The notes beneath the pieces were generated by a model, which was not told where the DNA came from, did no database searches, and saw only the letters and a list, made by a program, of their open reading frames with translations. A stretch of 64,000 nt of DNA, taken from the NCBI GenBank assembly GCA_965262605.1, contig CBDHFN010000002.1, forward strand, positions 372,001 through 436,000, written 5' to 3'. The position numbers were made by a program, and so were the translations under genes. The stretch comes from CBDHFN01 sp965262605. GTDB lineage: Bacteria; Pseudomonadota; Alphaproteobacteria; JASGCL01. Position 1 is the first letter of the stretch, and every line of letters begins with the position of its first letter. Shown one piece after another: positions 36,346 to 45,466 of the stretch.

Positions 36346-36732
36346 TTATTGTCGTTCTAATAATTCAATGCGGTTGCCATCTGGATCTTCAATGAATGCC
36401 AGCATGGTTGTGCCATGTTTCATGGGACCGGGCGGACGGGGAATCGGCACGGATTCGGCGGCTAATTTGGCACATAAGCCTAACATATCATCACAACCAA
36501 TCGCCATATGCCCAAAACCTGTGCCTTTGGTATAAGGCTCGCTTTGGTCCCAATTATGAGTTAATTCCAGCACGGTGCTATTGGCTTCGGTATCATAACC
36601 GACAAATGCCAAAGTGAATCGTCCTTCGGGATAATCGTCGCGGCGCAATAATTTCATACCCAATAAGCGGGTGTAAAAATCAATGGATTTTTCTAAATCA
36701 AAAACCCGAATCATCGTGTGCAAATAGCGCAT
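36346..36732 (-). CDS. gloA: Lactoylglutathione lyase (glyoxalase I)
   Basis: 128 residues, the usual length. The metal ligands of the GloA family are visible: H5 (MRYLHTMIRV), Glu in STVLELTHN, His in GFGHMAIGC and Glu in GNRIELLER. It converts the methylglyoxal-glutathione hemithioacetal to S-lactoylglutathione in the cytoplasm. Its length (128-135 without inserts) matches the Ni/Co-type class. It ends next to the HTH gene and lies between it and sdhB. Confidence 0.95.
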   Translation of the reverse strand: MRYLHTMIRVFDLEKSIDFYTRLLGMKLLRRDDYPEGRFTLAFVGYDTEANSTVLELTHNWDQSEPYTKGTGFGHMAIGCDDMLGLCAKLAAESVPIPRPPGPMKHGTTMLAFIEDPDGNRIELLERQ

Positions 36733-36751
36733 ATTAGCCTTTCGTTAGCAA

Positions 36752-37549
36752 TTAAATTTCCCGTTCAATAATTAATTTCTTAATTTCCGCAATGGCTTTG
36801 GCAGGGTTCAAGCCCTTGGGGCAAGCCTTGGTGCAATTCATAATTGTATGGCACCGAAATAATTTAAATGGATCTTGCAAATCGTCCAATCGTTCGCCAG
36901 TTCGTTCATCGCGGCTGTCGTTAATAAATCGGTATGCTTGCAATAAAATGGCGGGACCTAAATATCGCTCGCCATTCCACCAATAGCTTGGGCACGAAGT
37001 GGCGCAACAAAAACATAAAATACATTCGTATAATCCATCTAATTTTTCACGATTTTGCGGTGATTGCAATCGTTCGGAATCAGGGGGATTTTTCGTATCG
37101 GTTTTAAGCCATGGTTCAATGGAGGCTAATTGCCCGTATAAATGATTTAAATCGGGCACTAAATCCTTAATGACGGATAAATGCGGCAGGGGGTAAATTT
37201 CTACATCGCCTTCTTTGTCGGCGATAAATTTAGTGCAAGCCAGCGTATTCACGCCGTTAATATTCATGGCGCAAGACCCGCAAATACCTTCACGGCAACT
37301 ACGGCGAAATGATAAAGAACTATCAATTTCATTTTTGATTTTCAAAAGCGCGTCCAAAATCATCGGTCCGCAATTGGCAATATCAATGGTAAATTCGTCA
37401 ATTTGCGGATTTTCATTATTATCCGGGTTATATCGGTATATTTTGAATTTTTTATATTTCGCGCTTAAATCATTGGCAACTAAATTAGCATCGCGCCAAA
37501 CTTTGCCTTTTTTCACTTCCGAGCCCTTAGGTAATTTAAATTCAGCCAT
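36752..37549 (-). CDS. sdhB: Succinate dehydrogenase iron-sulfur subunit
   Basis: 265 residues from ATG 37549 ([12 protein letters not shown]); AGGA is 10 bases upstream. The [2Fe-2S] site is in [21 protein letters not shown], the [4Fe-4S] and [3Fe-4S] sites in [15 protein letters not shown] and [17 protein letters not shown]. It links the flavoprotein to the quinone site in complex II. sdhC, sdhD and sdhA are not adjacent; only sdhB lies here, next to a Sel1 protein, so the operon has been split. Confidence 0.96.
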   Translation of the reverse strand: MAEFKLPKGSEVKKGKVWRDANLVANDLSAKYKKFKIYRYNPDNNENPQIDEFTIDIANCGPMILDALLKIKNEIDSSLSFRRSCREGICGSCAMNINGVNTLACTKFIADKEGDVEIYPLPHLSVIKDLVPDLNHLYGQLASIEPWLKTDTKNPPDSERLQSPQNREKLDGLYECILCFCCATSCPSYWWNGERYLGPAILLQAYRFINDSRDERTGERLDDLQDPFKLFRCHTIMNCTKACPKGLNPAKAIAEIKKLIIEREI

Positions 37550-37556
37550 ATTAATA

Positions 37557-38774
37557 TTAATCCTTTTTAGTCCCTTTTTTATTATTATCACTGATTATTT
37601 GCTTATTCAATAATTTTTGCAATTTTTTTAATTGTTTTTGCAAATCACTATCGCTTGTTTGCAATAAATCTGTCAATAATTCTTGGCATTCAAGCAAAAG
37701 CTTCTTTTTTTTCGGCAAATCTTCGTTGGCTAAATAAATTTTTAACAGCGTTAATTTCGCAGAAACATGGGTTTTGGCGGCTTTTTTCAAATAAGCCAAA
37801 CCTTGCTTATGGTCGCCTTGGTCGTATAAAATGCGCCCAAAATGATATTGCCCAATCGGGCTTTTCGCATCTGCCGATTTTTGAAGGTAATCAAATGCTT
37901 TTTTCATATCTTTTTTGATGCCATCGCCGCTTGCCATTAATGACCCTAAAATTGCCATCGCCCCTAAATGATCGTTATCGCAAGCTAATTTTAAGTATTT
38001 AATCGCATTTTTCATATTTTTCTTGGTTATTTCGCCGTTCAGATAAATCGTTGCCAAAATAAATTGCGCATCATCTAAACCCATATCCGCGGCTTTTTGA
38101 TAATAAGCGATGGCTTCTTTTGTGTCAACCTCACCGCCCTCGCCGTGAATTAACATATAAGCAAGATTAAACATGCTTAAAGCGTGCCCTTGTTCCGCCG
38201 CGCGCTGATACCATTGGCGCGCTTGTTGATAATCTTGGGGGCATAATTTACCCGTGTCAAATGATAAAGCCACTTGATGTTGGGCATCTGCATTATTATT
38301 ATAGGCAGCTTTTAAAAGATATTCAAACGCAAGCTTATTATCTTGCGGCAGAAATTGCCCTTTTAGATATAAATACCCAATTTGAAATTGCGCATCCACA
38401 TCGTCAAGGTCAGCAGCATGTTTGATACATTCAACCGCTTTTTTATTGGACATTTTGACGCCCACCCCTTCAAAATAATTGCGCGCCATTTCTAAATAAG
38501 CTGGCGGGTATTTGCGCTTGGCGGCTTTATTTAAAAATTCCATGGATTTTATACCATCGGCGGGCACGCCTTGCCCGCGTCCAATAATGCGCCCCGCTAA
38601 AAACAAGCCATGCGCATCGTTTTTTTGCGCCGATAATAACGCCCATTTCAGCGCGGTTTTATAATTTTGTTTCACGCCATCGCCAATATAATATGCGCCA
38701 GCCACGCGGTTGATGGCTTTTAAATCACCAAATTCGGCTCTTCGTTCAATAGTTGCAAAAGATTCTTGAGTCAT
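37557..38774 (-). CDS. Sel1-repeat protein
   Basis: 405 residues made almost entirely of Sel1-like repeats of about 36 residues with the pattern A..LG.(x)Y..G.GV..D...A..W...AA..G...A. Examples: [56 protein letters not shown]. At least nine repeats are seen. The C-terminus is lysine-rich (KKGTKKD). There is no signal peptide, so it is a cytoplasmic scaffold. Such proteins mediate protein contacts in envelope or stress pathways; no partner can be named. It starts nine bases after lipA. Confidence 0.85.
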   Translation of the reverse strand: MTQESFATIERRAEFGDLKAINRVAGAYYIGDGVKQNYKTALKWALLSAQKNDAHGLFLAGRIIGRGQGVPADGIKSMEFLNKAAKRKYPPAYLEMARNYFEGVGVKMSNKKAVECIKHAADLDDVDAQFQIGYLYLKGQFLPQDNKLAFEYLLKAAYNNNADAQHQVALSFDTGKLCPQDYQQARQWYQRAAEQGHALSMFNLAYMLIHGEGGEVDTKEAIAYYQKAADMGLDDAQFILATIYLNGEITKKNMKNAIKYLKLACDNDHLGAMAILGSLMASGDGIKKDMKKAFDYLQKSADAKSPIGQYHFGRILYDQGDHKQGLAYLKKAAKTHVSAKLTLLKIYLANEDLPKKKKLLLECQELLTDLLQTSDSDLQKQLKKLQKLLNKQIISDNNKKGTKKD

Positions 38775-38782
38775 TTTATCCT

Positions 38783-39754
38783 TTAAGTCGTTATTTGTTG
38801 CATGCGGTTGGCTTTTAATTGGGCAAAATCGCTATCAGCATGGTATGAAGACCTTGTTAATGGCGAAGATGCCACCAATAAAAAACCCTTGGCGCGCGCC
38901 AACGCGCCTAAATTCTCAAATTCTTCGGGGGTTAAGAATTTAGCCACAGCAGCATGTTTACGGGTTGGTTGCAAATATTGCCCAATCGTCAAAAAATCAA
39001 CTTGGGCGGCGCGCGCATCGTCCATTACTTGGGCGATTTCTATTTTTTCTTCGCCCAAACCGACCATTAAGCCCGATTTAGTAAAAATTTGCGGGTGAAT
39101 TTTTTTTGCTTCTGCCAATAATTGCAACGACAAAAAATATCGTGCACCCGGGCGAATTGTCGGGTAAAGTCTTGGAATAGTTTCTAAATTATGATTAAAA
39201 ACATCGGGCGGGGACTGCATGATAATTTCCAAAGCCCCAGATTTATTTTTAAAATCTGGCGTTAAAATTTCAATGGTTGTATTGGGTGCGGCTTGACGAA
39301 TCGCTTGAATTACTTGCAAAAAATGCCGTGCGCCGCCATCAGGCAAATCATCGCGGTCAACCGAAGTAATAACAACATGCGCCAAGCCCATTTGCGCCAC
39401 GGAATCGCCAATGCGCCTTGGCTCGTCATGGTCAATGCCAATGGGTTGTCCCGTGCGCACATTGCAAAACGCGCAAGCCCGCGTGCAAATATCGCCCAAA
39501 ATCATAAATGTCGCATGTTTTTTTGCCCAGCATTCGCCAATATTGGGGCATGCGGCTTCTTCGCATACTGTATGTAATTTTTGGGATTTGACAAGTTTTA
39601 ATGTTTCGTGATAAATTGGCGAAGTCGGTGCCTTTACCCTTAACCAATCGGGTTTGCGCAAAACAGGCGTTTCTGTATTATTGCGTTTTTCTGGATGACG
39701 CAATACGCTATTTTTGGGTGGTGCTAACAGATTGGAATTTTCTTGCATTTTCAT
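38783..39754 (-). CDS. lipA: Lipoyl synthase
   Basis: Radical-SAM enzyme that inserts two sulfur atoms into octanoyl domains. Both clusters are visible: auxiliary [12 protein letters not shown] and radical-[13 protein letters not shown], plus [18 protein letters not shown] and the terminal RSSYHAD that supplies the Ser ligand. The frame opens at TTG 39778; I prefer ATG 39754 because that TTG has no ribosome-binding site, although the N-terminus is variable. It serves the lipoylated 2-oxoacid dehydrogenases. It is upstream of the Sel1 and sdhB genes. Confidence 0.95.
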   Translation of the reverse strand: MKMQENSNLLAPPKNSVLRHPEKRNNTETPVLRKPDWLRVKAPTSPIYHETLKLVKSQKLHTVCEEAACPNIGECWAKKHATFMILGDICTRACAFCNVRTGQPIGIDHDEPRRIGDSVAQMGLAHVVITSVDRDDLPDGGARHFLQVIQAIRQAAPNTTIEILTPDFKNKSGALEIIMQSPPDVFNHNLETIPRLYPTIRPGARYFLSLQLLAEAKKIHPQIFTKSGLMVGLGEEKIEIAQVMDDARAAQVDFLTIGQYLQPTRKHAAVAKFLTPEEFENLGALARAKGFLLVASSPLTRSSYHADSDFAQLKANRMQQITT

Positions 39755-39800
39755 TAAAATTTCACTATCGTATGACAAATTTAAGATATAGTATAAGCCA

Positions 39801-40229
39801 ATGAATTATAAAATCAACCCTTTTTATTTGCAAACCGAATCAATTGATAAGGGATTAATGCAAATTTTCTTAACTTCGCAAGAAATTATGCACATTATAA
39901 GCACGCAGGGCGATTTTAACATTACCCAAAATCAAATTATTTTTTTATTAATAAAGCCGCATACAAGCGAAGAAATTTGCCGAATTTTACAAATTTCACG
40001 GCAAAATTTTCACCAAATGATAAAAAAAATTAAGCATTTAATCAATATTTCCACGCCGAATCGCGACAGGCGCAAAATTTTTTATATTCTTAACCACGAA
40101 GGCATTAAGCTTCGCCAAGAATTATTGCAACCCGCCATTAATAAAATGGCAAAACATTATAAAAAATATGGTGCCGAATCAGTGGCTGGTTTGGATTATA
40201 TTTTACAGGATTTTATTCATGAATTATGA
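39801..40229 (+). CDS. MarR-family regulator, PetP-like
   Basis: 142 residues with a winged-helix MarR core: [41 protein letters not shown], then the wing [18 protein letters not shown]. The overlapping response regulator downstream reproduces the petP-petR pair of alphaproteobacteria, where PetP is a MarR-type protein and PetR an OmpR-type regulator needed for growth in Rhodobacter. It is divergent from lipA with 46 bases between them. No ligand is apparent. Confidence 0.75.
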   Translation: MNYKINPFYLQTESIDKGLMQIFLTSQEIMHIISTQGDFNITQNQIIFLLIKPHTSEEICRILQISRQNFHQMIKKIKHLINISTPNRDRRKIFYILNHEGIKLRQELLQPAINKMAKHYKKYGAESVAGLDYILQDFIHEL

Positions 40230-40878
40230 TATTTTAATGATTGATGATGATATTGAAATTTGTGAATTAACCCAAAAATATTTGCAAACTCGGGGGAATT
40301 ACCAAGTGGATATTGCCCATAATTTCGCGCAAGCCCGCGCAAAAATTCACGAAAATTCGTATAAAATTTATATTTTAGATGTATTAATGGGCGAAGAATC
40401 GGGCATAAACTTCTTGAACGAATGCCGCGCCCATGGCAATAATACGCCGATTATTATGCTAAGTGCTTTGACGCAACCAGACGATAGAATTAATGGTTTG
40501 GCAAGCGGTGCCAATGATTATTTAGGAAAACCCTTTGACCCGCGCGAATTAGTTTTACGCATTCAAGGCTTGATTTCAAGGTATGAAGCCCCTAAAATGC
40601 TGGAATTTGGCGAAAATTTATATGATTATGGCGCAAAAAAATTATTTCATCAAAATAAATTAGTGATTTTAACGACCACCGAATCGGCAATATTTCACTT
40701 ATTGGCAAGCAATATTGGGCAAGCGCAAACAAGAGAATTTTTATGCCAATCGGTTGTCGGTGCCCATAATAATCCGCGAGTCATTGATGTGCATATTGCG
40801 TCATTACGCCGAAAAATAAACGATAAATCTGAATTTATTCAATCAGTTCGCCATAAAGGCTATATGTTAAAACCTTAG
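40219..40878 (+). CDS. OmpR-family response regulator, PetR-like
   Basis: 219 residues from ATG 40219, overlapping the MarR stop by 11 bases. Receiver domain: acidic pocket MIDDDIE, phospho-acceptor Asp in YILDVLMGE, Thr/Ser in LSALTQ and Lys in LGKPFDPREL. The C-terminal winged helix has SAIFHLLASNIGQAQTREFL and VIDVHIASLRRKINDKSEFIQSVRHKGYML. No sensor kinase is adjacent. PetR-type regulators are conserved with petP in alphaproteobacteria and are thought to control envelope or respiratory functions; that transfer is inference. Confidence 0.8.
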   Translation: MNYDILMIDDDIEICELTQKYLQTRGNYQVDIAHNFAQARAKIHENSYKIYILDVLMGEESGINFLNECRAHGNNTPIIMLSALTQPDDRINGLASGANDYLGKPFDPRELVLRIQGLISRYEAPKMLEFGENLYDYGAKKLFHQNKLVILTTTESAIFHLLASNIGQAQTREFLCQSVVGAHNNPRVIDVHIASLRRKINDKSEFIQSVRHKGYMLKP

Positions 40879-41007
40879 AATTTTGCTTAATTTTCCCCAT
40901 AAAAACTTAATCTAATATAATAAAATTTTATTATAAATCATTGATATATAACTATGTCCATAATTGGCATGGTAAATGAAATATCAATGATAACCAAAGG
41001 AGAAATT

Positions 41008-42192
41008 ATGGCAAGTCAAGATATTTTATTTTTATTAATGGGTGCAGTTTTAGTTTTATTCATGCACGGCGGTTTTGCGTTTTTAGAAGCAGGTTCGGTG
41101 CGCAAAAAAAATCAAGTGCATAGTTTAGTAAAAATTTTAGTTGATTTTGGATTTTCAGCAATAGCGTATATTTTTATAGGTTATTGGGTTGCATATGGCG
41201 TGCATTTTTTTCATTCGGCGGGTGATATTATCGCGGATAATCAAGGCTTACAGGCAAGCAAATTTTTCTTTTATTTTTGTTTTGCCGCGGCTGTGCCTGC
41301 AATAATATCGGGGGGAATCGCCGAACGCACCGAAATTCGCGGGCAAATTATGGCATCGGTTATTATCGTTGCGCTGATTTACCCATTGGGCGAAGGCGTG
41401 CTTTGGAATGGTAATTGGCAGATTCAAGATAAAATCGCCGCGATTTTTGGCGAAAAATATCACGATTACGCGGGTTCGGGCGTGATACATCTTTTGGGCG
41501 GTTTTTTAGCCTTAATGGCAATTATTATCATCGGACCACGCAATGGCAAATATAAAAAATCAAAAGCCGTGGCAATTCCGCCTTCAAATATTCCATTTTT
41601 AGCCCTTGGAACTTGGATTTTATGCTTTGGTTGGTTTGGATTTAATGTCATGAGCGCGGGTTCTTTGGCAAATATCAGCGGCTTAGTCGCCCTCAATAGC
41701 CTTATGGCGATGGTGGGCGGTATCGTTGGTTCTTACTTATTGGGCGATAAAGACCCGGGTTATGTTCATAATGGCGCATTGGCGGGATTAGTCGCGGTTT
41801 GCGCGGGTTCGGATATAATGCACCCTTTTGGCGCATTAATTACTGGATTAATGGCGGGTGGGATATTTGTGCTTATTTTTCCATTGATGCAAAATACCAT
41901 GAAAATTGACGATGTCTTGGGCGTGGTGGCGTTGCATGGTTGTTGTGGCTTATGGGGAGTGATAGCTTGTGGAATTTTCGGACAAAACGCGCTTGGCGGT
42001 TTAGGCGGCGTAAGTTTGGGCGCACAAATTACCATCGGTTTTAGTTTGGTTATTTGGGCATTATTTAGCGGGTATATTTTATATTTTTGCATTGATAAAA
42101 TATTTGGTTTGCGCATGAATGCCGAAGCGGAATTTATGGGCGCAGACTTAGCGATTCATAAAATCAGTGCTTATCCCGAAGATATGATTTAG
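41008..42192 (+). CDS. amtB: Ammonium transporter (Amt family)
   Basis: 394 residues from ATG 41008, which is preceded by AAAGGAG. It is all helix, about 11 membrane segments. Family marks: MHGGFAFLEAGSVRKKNQVHSLVKILVDF, FAAAVPAIISGGIAERT, FGWFGFNVMSAGSL and the HGCCGLWGV stretch with the pore His. It conducts ammonia as NH3 or NH4+. There is no glnK neighbour. The last 41 bases are repeated at 43988-44028, after an OLD-type gene, and the stop TAG overlaps that gene's stop by three bases on the other strand. Confidence 0.93.
   Translation: MASQDILFLLMGAVLVLFMHGGFAFLEAGSVRKKNQVHSLVKILVDFGFSAIAYIFIGYWVAYGVHFFHSAGDIIADNQGLQASKFFFYFCFAAAVPAIISGGIAERTEIRGQIMASVIIVALIYPLGEGVLWNGNWQIQDKIAAIFGEKYHDYAGSGVIHLLGGFLALMAIIIIGPRNGKYKKSKAVAIPPSNIPFLALGTWILCFGWFGFNVMSAGSLANISGLVALNSLMAMVGGIVGSYLLGDKDPGYVHNGALAGLVAVCAGSDIMHPFGALITGLMAGGIFVLIFPLMQNTMKIDDVLGVVALHGCCGLWGVIACGIFGQNALGGLGGVSLGAQITIGFSLVIWALFSGYILYFCIDKIFGLRMNAEAEFMGADLAIHKISAYPEDMI
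42151..42191 (+). repeat. Direct repeat copy 1, 3' end of amtB
   Basis: The first 25 bases (GCGATTCATAAAATC...) are identical to 43988-44012. The next 16 match with three changes (CCGAAG against TTGAAT, then ATATGATTTA). It brackets the OLD-family gene and includes that gene's stop codon. Confidence 0.9.
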
Positions 42193-43883
42193 AATATTTT
42201 TTGTATTTTATCAAATAAATCAAGGACATCTTGGTGAATATGTTCAGATTTCATATTTTTAAGAATTGATTCTCGGCTAAAAATTGTGTTGTCAAACGCG
42301 TTTGGCTTAATTTTATTTAGTTGATTATATAAACTATCCTCATCGGTATATAATATTTTCTTGCCGTTCAAGCTTGAAAAAATTTTGATATTAATTGTTC
42401 TGTATGTTTGATTTTCTTCTAATAAAAGCCTTTGTTCTGAAAAGAACTTTGTAATAATTGCTGTTGCTGTTTGTAAAAATTCCTCATTAAATAGGGTATT
42501 TCCTAAGAATGCCGCCGAAGCAATCCACGCATCTTTAACCAAAAGATAATTTTCAATATTTGTTCTGCTCCATTCAAAAACTTTCGGATTATTGGGGAAT
42601 AATTTACCTGTATCTAAATCCATAATTATATAATTTTTGCATTCTGGAATTATTTTCCTAAGAGCATTAAAATGATTTTTTGCCAAATTAATCATCGCAT
42701 TTTTATCTTGTCCCCCTAAATGAATAAAGGTTAATTTATTTGTTAAAGCTTGCTTTTCTAAAATATTTGCAAACCCACGGATAATCCTTTCATCATCTGC
42801 TCCTTCTACATAAATAACAAAAGGATTATTTTTTATATTAAATATTACATTTTGGGGAATTAAGCTCATCGCCGTGACTAAATCATTTTTATTGCCCGTA
42901 ATTCTAACTGGCTTACCAGAAAGCAAAGAAATAATCTGTTGGTCATTAACTTGATTTATAATTTCAGATGAATGCGTTGCAATAATAAATTGCGCATTAA
43001 ATGGATTATTTTTAAAAAATTCACAAATTCTTTTTTGTAATTCTATGTGAAGATGGGCATCAGGTTCATCTAATAAAACTATCTGCGCTTCATATCCGTA
43101 ATAAAATCCCAACATAATAATAATTTGCTGAAAACCGCTACCTGCTGTGATTATTTCTAATGGCTTTTTGTTTGTATCCGCAATTTTTTTATATTCAATG
43201 TTGATAAATTGATCAGTTAATTCATTATATTTTGGGGCAATTAATTGCACATTAAACCAATCTCTGATTTTATTATTTAATTCAATCCAATTATTATTTT
43301 TTTTATCTTTAAAATCTTTGTATATTTTTAATATAATATTGCGAATTACGGCACCTGGCGCACCTTTACTGGCTGTCATTCTAATTGCGCCTTCACTTTT
43401 TTGCTCCTCTTTTTCCACAATACCCAAAGATGGCGTGATGATAACGACTTTTGGAAATAATTTTGACTCTTTATATTTATTAAAAGCATCCCAATTATCT
43501 GGTTTTATTGATATGCTACCTTCATTTAAATAAGTAATGATTATTTTAAGTTCGCATAAATTATGCTCATAAAACCATTTTAATTTAATTTCAATGGGAA
43601 TTCTTGAATTATTATTTGCTTGCACTGACTTAAATCGCCATAATATAGCAAATTCAGTAATTGGCAAAACTTCAAATTTATCTCTTGTCATTGAAATGCC
43701 ATTTTTTCTGCTATTTAAAGATTGATTTGATAAAAAAATAATGCATGAATGCCATAAATAAATGGCTTGCAAAATAGTCGTCTTACCACAATTATTCGCA
43801 CCTATCAATAAATCATAACTATTAAATTTGTAAATTTCATTTTCTATTGATTTAAAATTTTGAATTTCAAGTTCGGTTATCAT
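42189..43883 (-). CDS. OLD-family ATPase-nuclease (AAA plus Toprim)
   Basis: 564 residues from ATG 43883 with AAAGGA upstream. Walker A GANNCGKTT (28-36), signature-like TAGSGFQQ (246-253), Walker B VLLDEPDAHL (269-278), and ATHSSEI (302-308) form an SMC/RecF-like ATPase. The C-terminal Toprim has VEGADDERII (E360) and MDLDTG (422-424), the metal-binding acids of OLD and Gabija GajA nucleases. No UvrD-like partner (GajB) or retron is present, so it belongs to the solitary class 1 type, many of which act against phage. It lies between two copies of the amtB 3' end, so it is probably a recent insertion. Confidence 0.85.
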   Translation of the reverse strand: MITELEIQNFKSIENEIYKFNSYDLLIGANNCGKTTILQAIYLWHSCIIFLSNQSLNSRKNGISMTRDKFEVLPITEFAILWRFKSVQANNNSRIPIEIKLKWFYEHNLCELKIIITYLNEGSISIKPDNWDAFNKYKESKLFPKVVIITPSLGIVEKEEQKSEGAIRMTASKGAPGAVIRNIILKIYKDFKDKKNNNWIELNNKIRDWFNVQLIAPKYNELTDQFINIEYKKIADTNKKPLEIITAGSGFQQIIIMLGFYYGYEAQIVLLDEPDAHLHIELQKRICEFFKNNPFNAQFIIATHSSEIINQVNDQQIISLLSGKPVRITGNKNDLVTAMSLIPQNVIFNIKNNPFVIYVEGADDERIIRGFANILEKQALTNKLTFIHLGGQDKNAMINLAKNHFNALRKIIPECKNYIIMDLDTGKLFPNNPKVFEWSRTNIENYLLVKDAWIASAAFLGNTLFNEEFLQTATAIITKFFSEQRLLLEENQTYRTINIKIFSSLNGKKILYTDEDSLYNQLNKIKPNAFDNTIFSRESILKNMKSEHIHQDVLDLFDKIQKIF

Positions 43884-43987
43884 TAAAAATCCTTTCTTAC
43901 ACACTATCATCTGGTTACTTCAACCTAATTACAAAGAATAATATAACAATAATGACAAAATAAGCAACAATTTAATTAAAATTCCCA

Positions 43988-44028
43988 GCGATTCATAAAA
44001 TCAGTGCTTATCTTGAATATATGATTTA
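43988..44028 (+). repeat. Direct repeat copy 2, duplicated amtB 3' end
   Basis: It matches 42151-42191. In frame it would read AIHKISAYLEYMIY followed by a stop (intact amtB: AIHKISAYPEDMI). It lies 58 bases before the tolC start. Confidence 0.9.
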
Positions 44029-44086
44029 TTAATTTAAATCTATTATTTAATTGACTTTACACTGAATCATATTAAGTGTAATTAAT

Positions 44087-45466
44087 ATGGTTAAAAACTT
44101 ACGATATATTCAAAAAATATTGATTTTCGCACAATCATCATTGATTGGCTTGTTTGTTTTTGTGCCTAATTTACACGCCGAAGCCTATAATATCTTGCGC
44201 GCAACCCAAGATGCCTTGCAAAATGACGGCAGGATAAGCAGCGCGAACGCGGATATTAGCGCCATTGAAGAACAGAAAAATCAAGCAAAATCGGCTTTTT
44301 TGCCACAAATATCAACAATCTCTTCGTTTGGGCAAAACCAGTTATCACGGCAAAATAAACGCTTAATTACGGCATCAAATCCAAGCGGTAAAGATTTTGG
44401 TTTGTTAAATGGACGCGTGTTTAGCGCGGGGCTTCGGGTGGATCAAAAAATATATGATTTTGGGCGCACTAATGCCTTGGTATCGCGCGCCGATTCCACC
44501 ATTAAACAATCCAAAATTCATGAACGCGAAGTCAAACAAACCGTAATGATTGAGGTAATTAACGCTTATTTATCGGTGTTAGAGGCAAAAGAATCAGAAA
44601 AATTATTTTTAGATAGTAAAAATATTAACCAAGAACAATTAGCCATTGCGCAGTATAAATACGATCATAATGAATTACGCGCCAATATTTATAATCAAAT
44701 TAAATCCCGTATAAGCCAATCAGCCGCCGAATATTTAACGGCAAGCGCCGAATTAAAAATCGCAATAAGCACTTTGGAACAACTAACGAATAAAGAGCTT
44801 AAAGATGCGGAATTTTCATATGATAAAATTAATCAAATTATTGAATATATCGGCACTGACCCGCAATCTGCCAAGGCGCAAGCCGAACAATTTTCATTGG
44901 CAATTAATGCCCAAAAAGCCTTGGTGGATGTTGCCCGTGCCGATAAATCATACAACGAAGCAGGTATTATTGGGTTTGGCATTGCTTTTCCCGATATTTC
45001 ATTGAGCGCGACAAGAAGCACGACTTTAACCGCGGGCGTTGTTATAGATAATAATACCGCGGTTGTTGTCAATGCAAATACGCAAATTTATGATGGCGGT
45101 GTGAAATCGTCAAGATTGCGCGAAGCTGAAAATCGCTTATTATCCGCCAATTATGGTTTGTCTGATACGATAAATAAAGTAAATTTAGATATTCATAATA
45201 TTCATCGGCGCATTGATGCCGCGTCCGATATTGGCAAGGAATGGTTAAGCGCCGCCAATCAATTAAAGCTTACCATGGGCAATTTAACTGATGCGATGGA
45301 ATTGGGCGCGGTGACATTTATTGAATATCTGAATGCGCTTGACGATTATAATAAAGCAAAAATTCAAGTAATAAAAAATAACATTCAAATTTATCGCCTG
45401 AAATTTCAATTAATGCAATTGACGGGAATTTTAACCGAAGAAACTTTATCAAGGTATGAAAAATAA
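44087..45466 (+). CDS. TolC-family outer membrane efflux/secretion channel
   Basis: 459 residues. A signal peptide (LIFAQSSLIGLFVFVPNLHA) ends with AEAYNILRATQDALQNDG, the usual TolC start. Two repeated halves with long helices and strands follow, including GLRVDQKIYDFGRTNALVSR and VNANTQIYDGGVKSSRLREAE. It forms a trimeric outer membrane and periplasmic tunnel. It overlaps the downstream type I ABC transporter by one base. Together they are a type I secretion pair. Confidence 0.9.
   Translation: MVKNLRYIQKILIFAQSSLIGLFVFVPNLHAEAYNILRATQDALQNDGRISSANADISAIEEQKNQAKSAFLPQISTISSFGQNQLSRQNKRLITASNPSGKDFGLLNGRVFSAGLRVDQKIYDFGRTNALVSRADSTIKQSKIHEREVKQTVMIEVINAYLSVLEAKESEKLFLDSKNINQEQLAIAQYKYDHNELRANIYNQIKSRISQSAAEYLTASAELKIAISTLEQLTNKELKDAEFSYDKINQIIEYIGTDPQSAKAQAEQFSLAINAQKALVDVARADKSYNEAGIIGFGIAFPDISLSATRSTTLTAGVVIDNNTAVVVNANTQIYDGGVKSSRLREAENRLLSANYGLSDTINKVNLDIHNIHRRIDAASDIGKEWLSAANQLKLTMGNLTDAMELGAVTFIEYLNALDDYNKAKIQVIKNNIQIYRLKFQLMQLTGILTEETLSRYEK

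Noticed and set aside
42189..43883. Gabija (GajA-GajB) system
   Set aside because: The OLD/Toprim protein is alone; no UvrD-like helicase is adjacent on either side.
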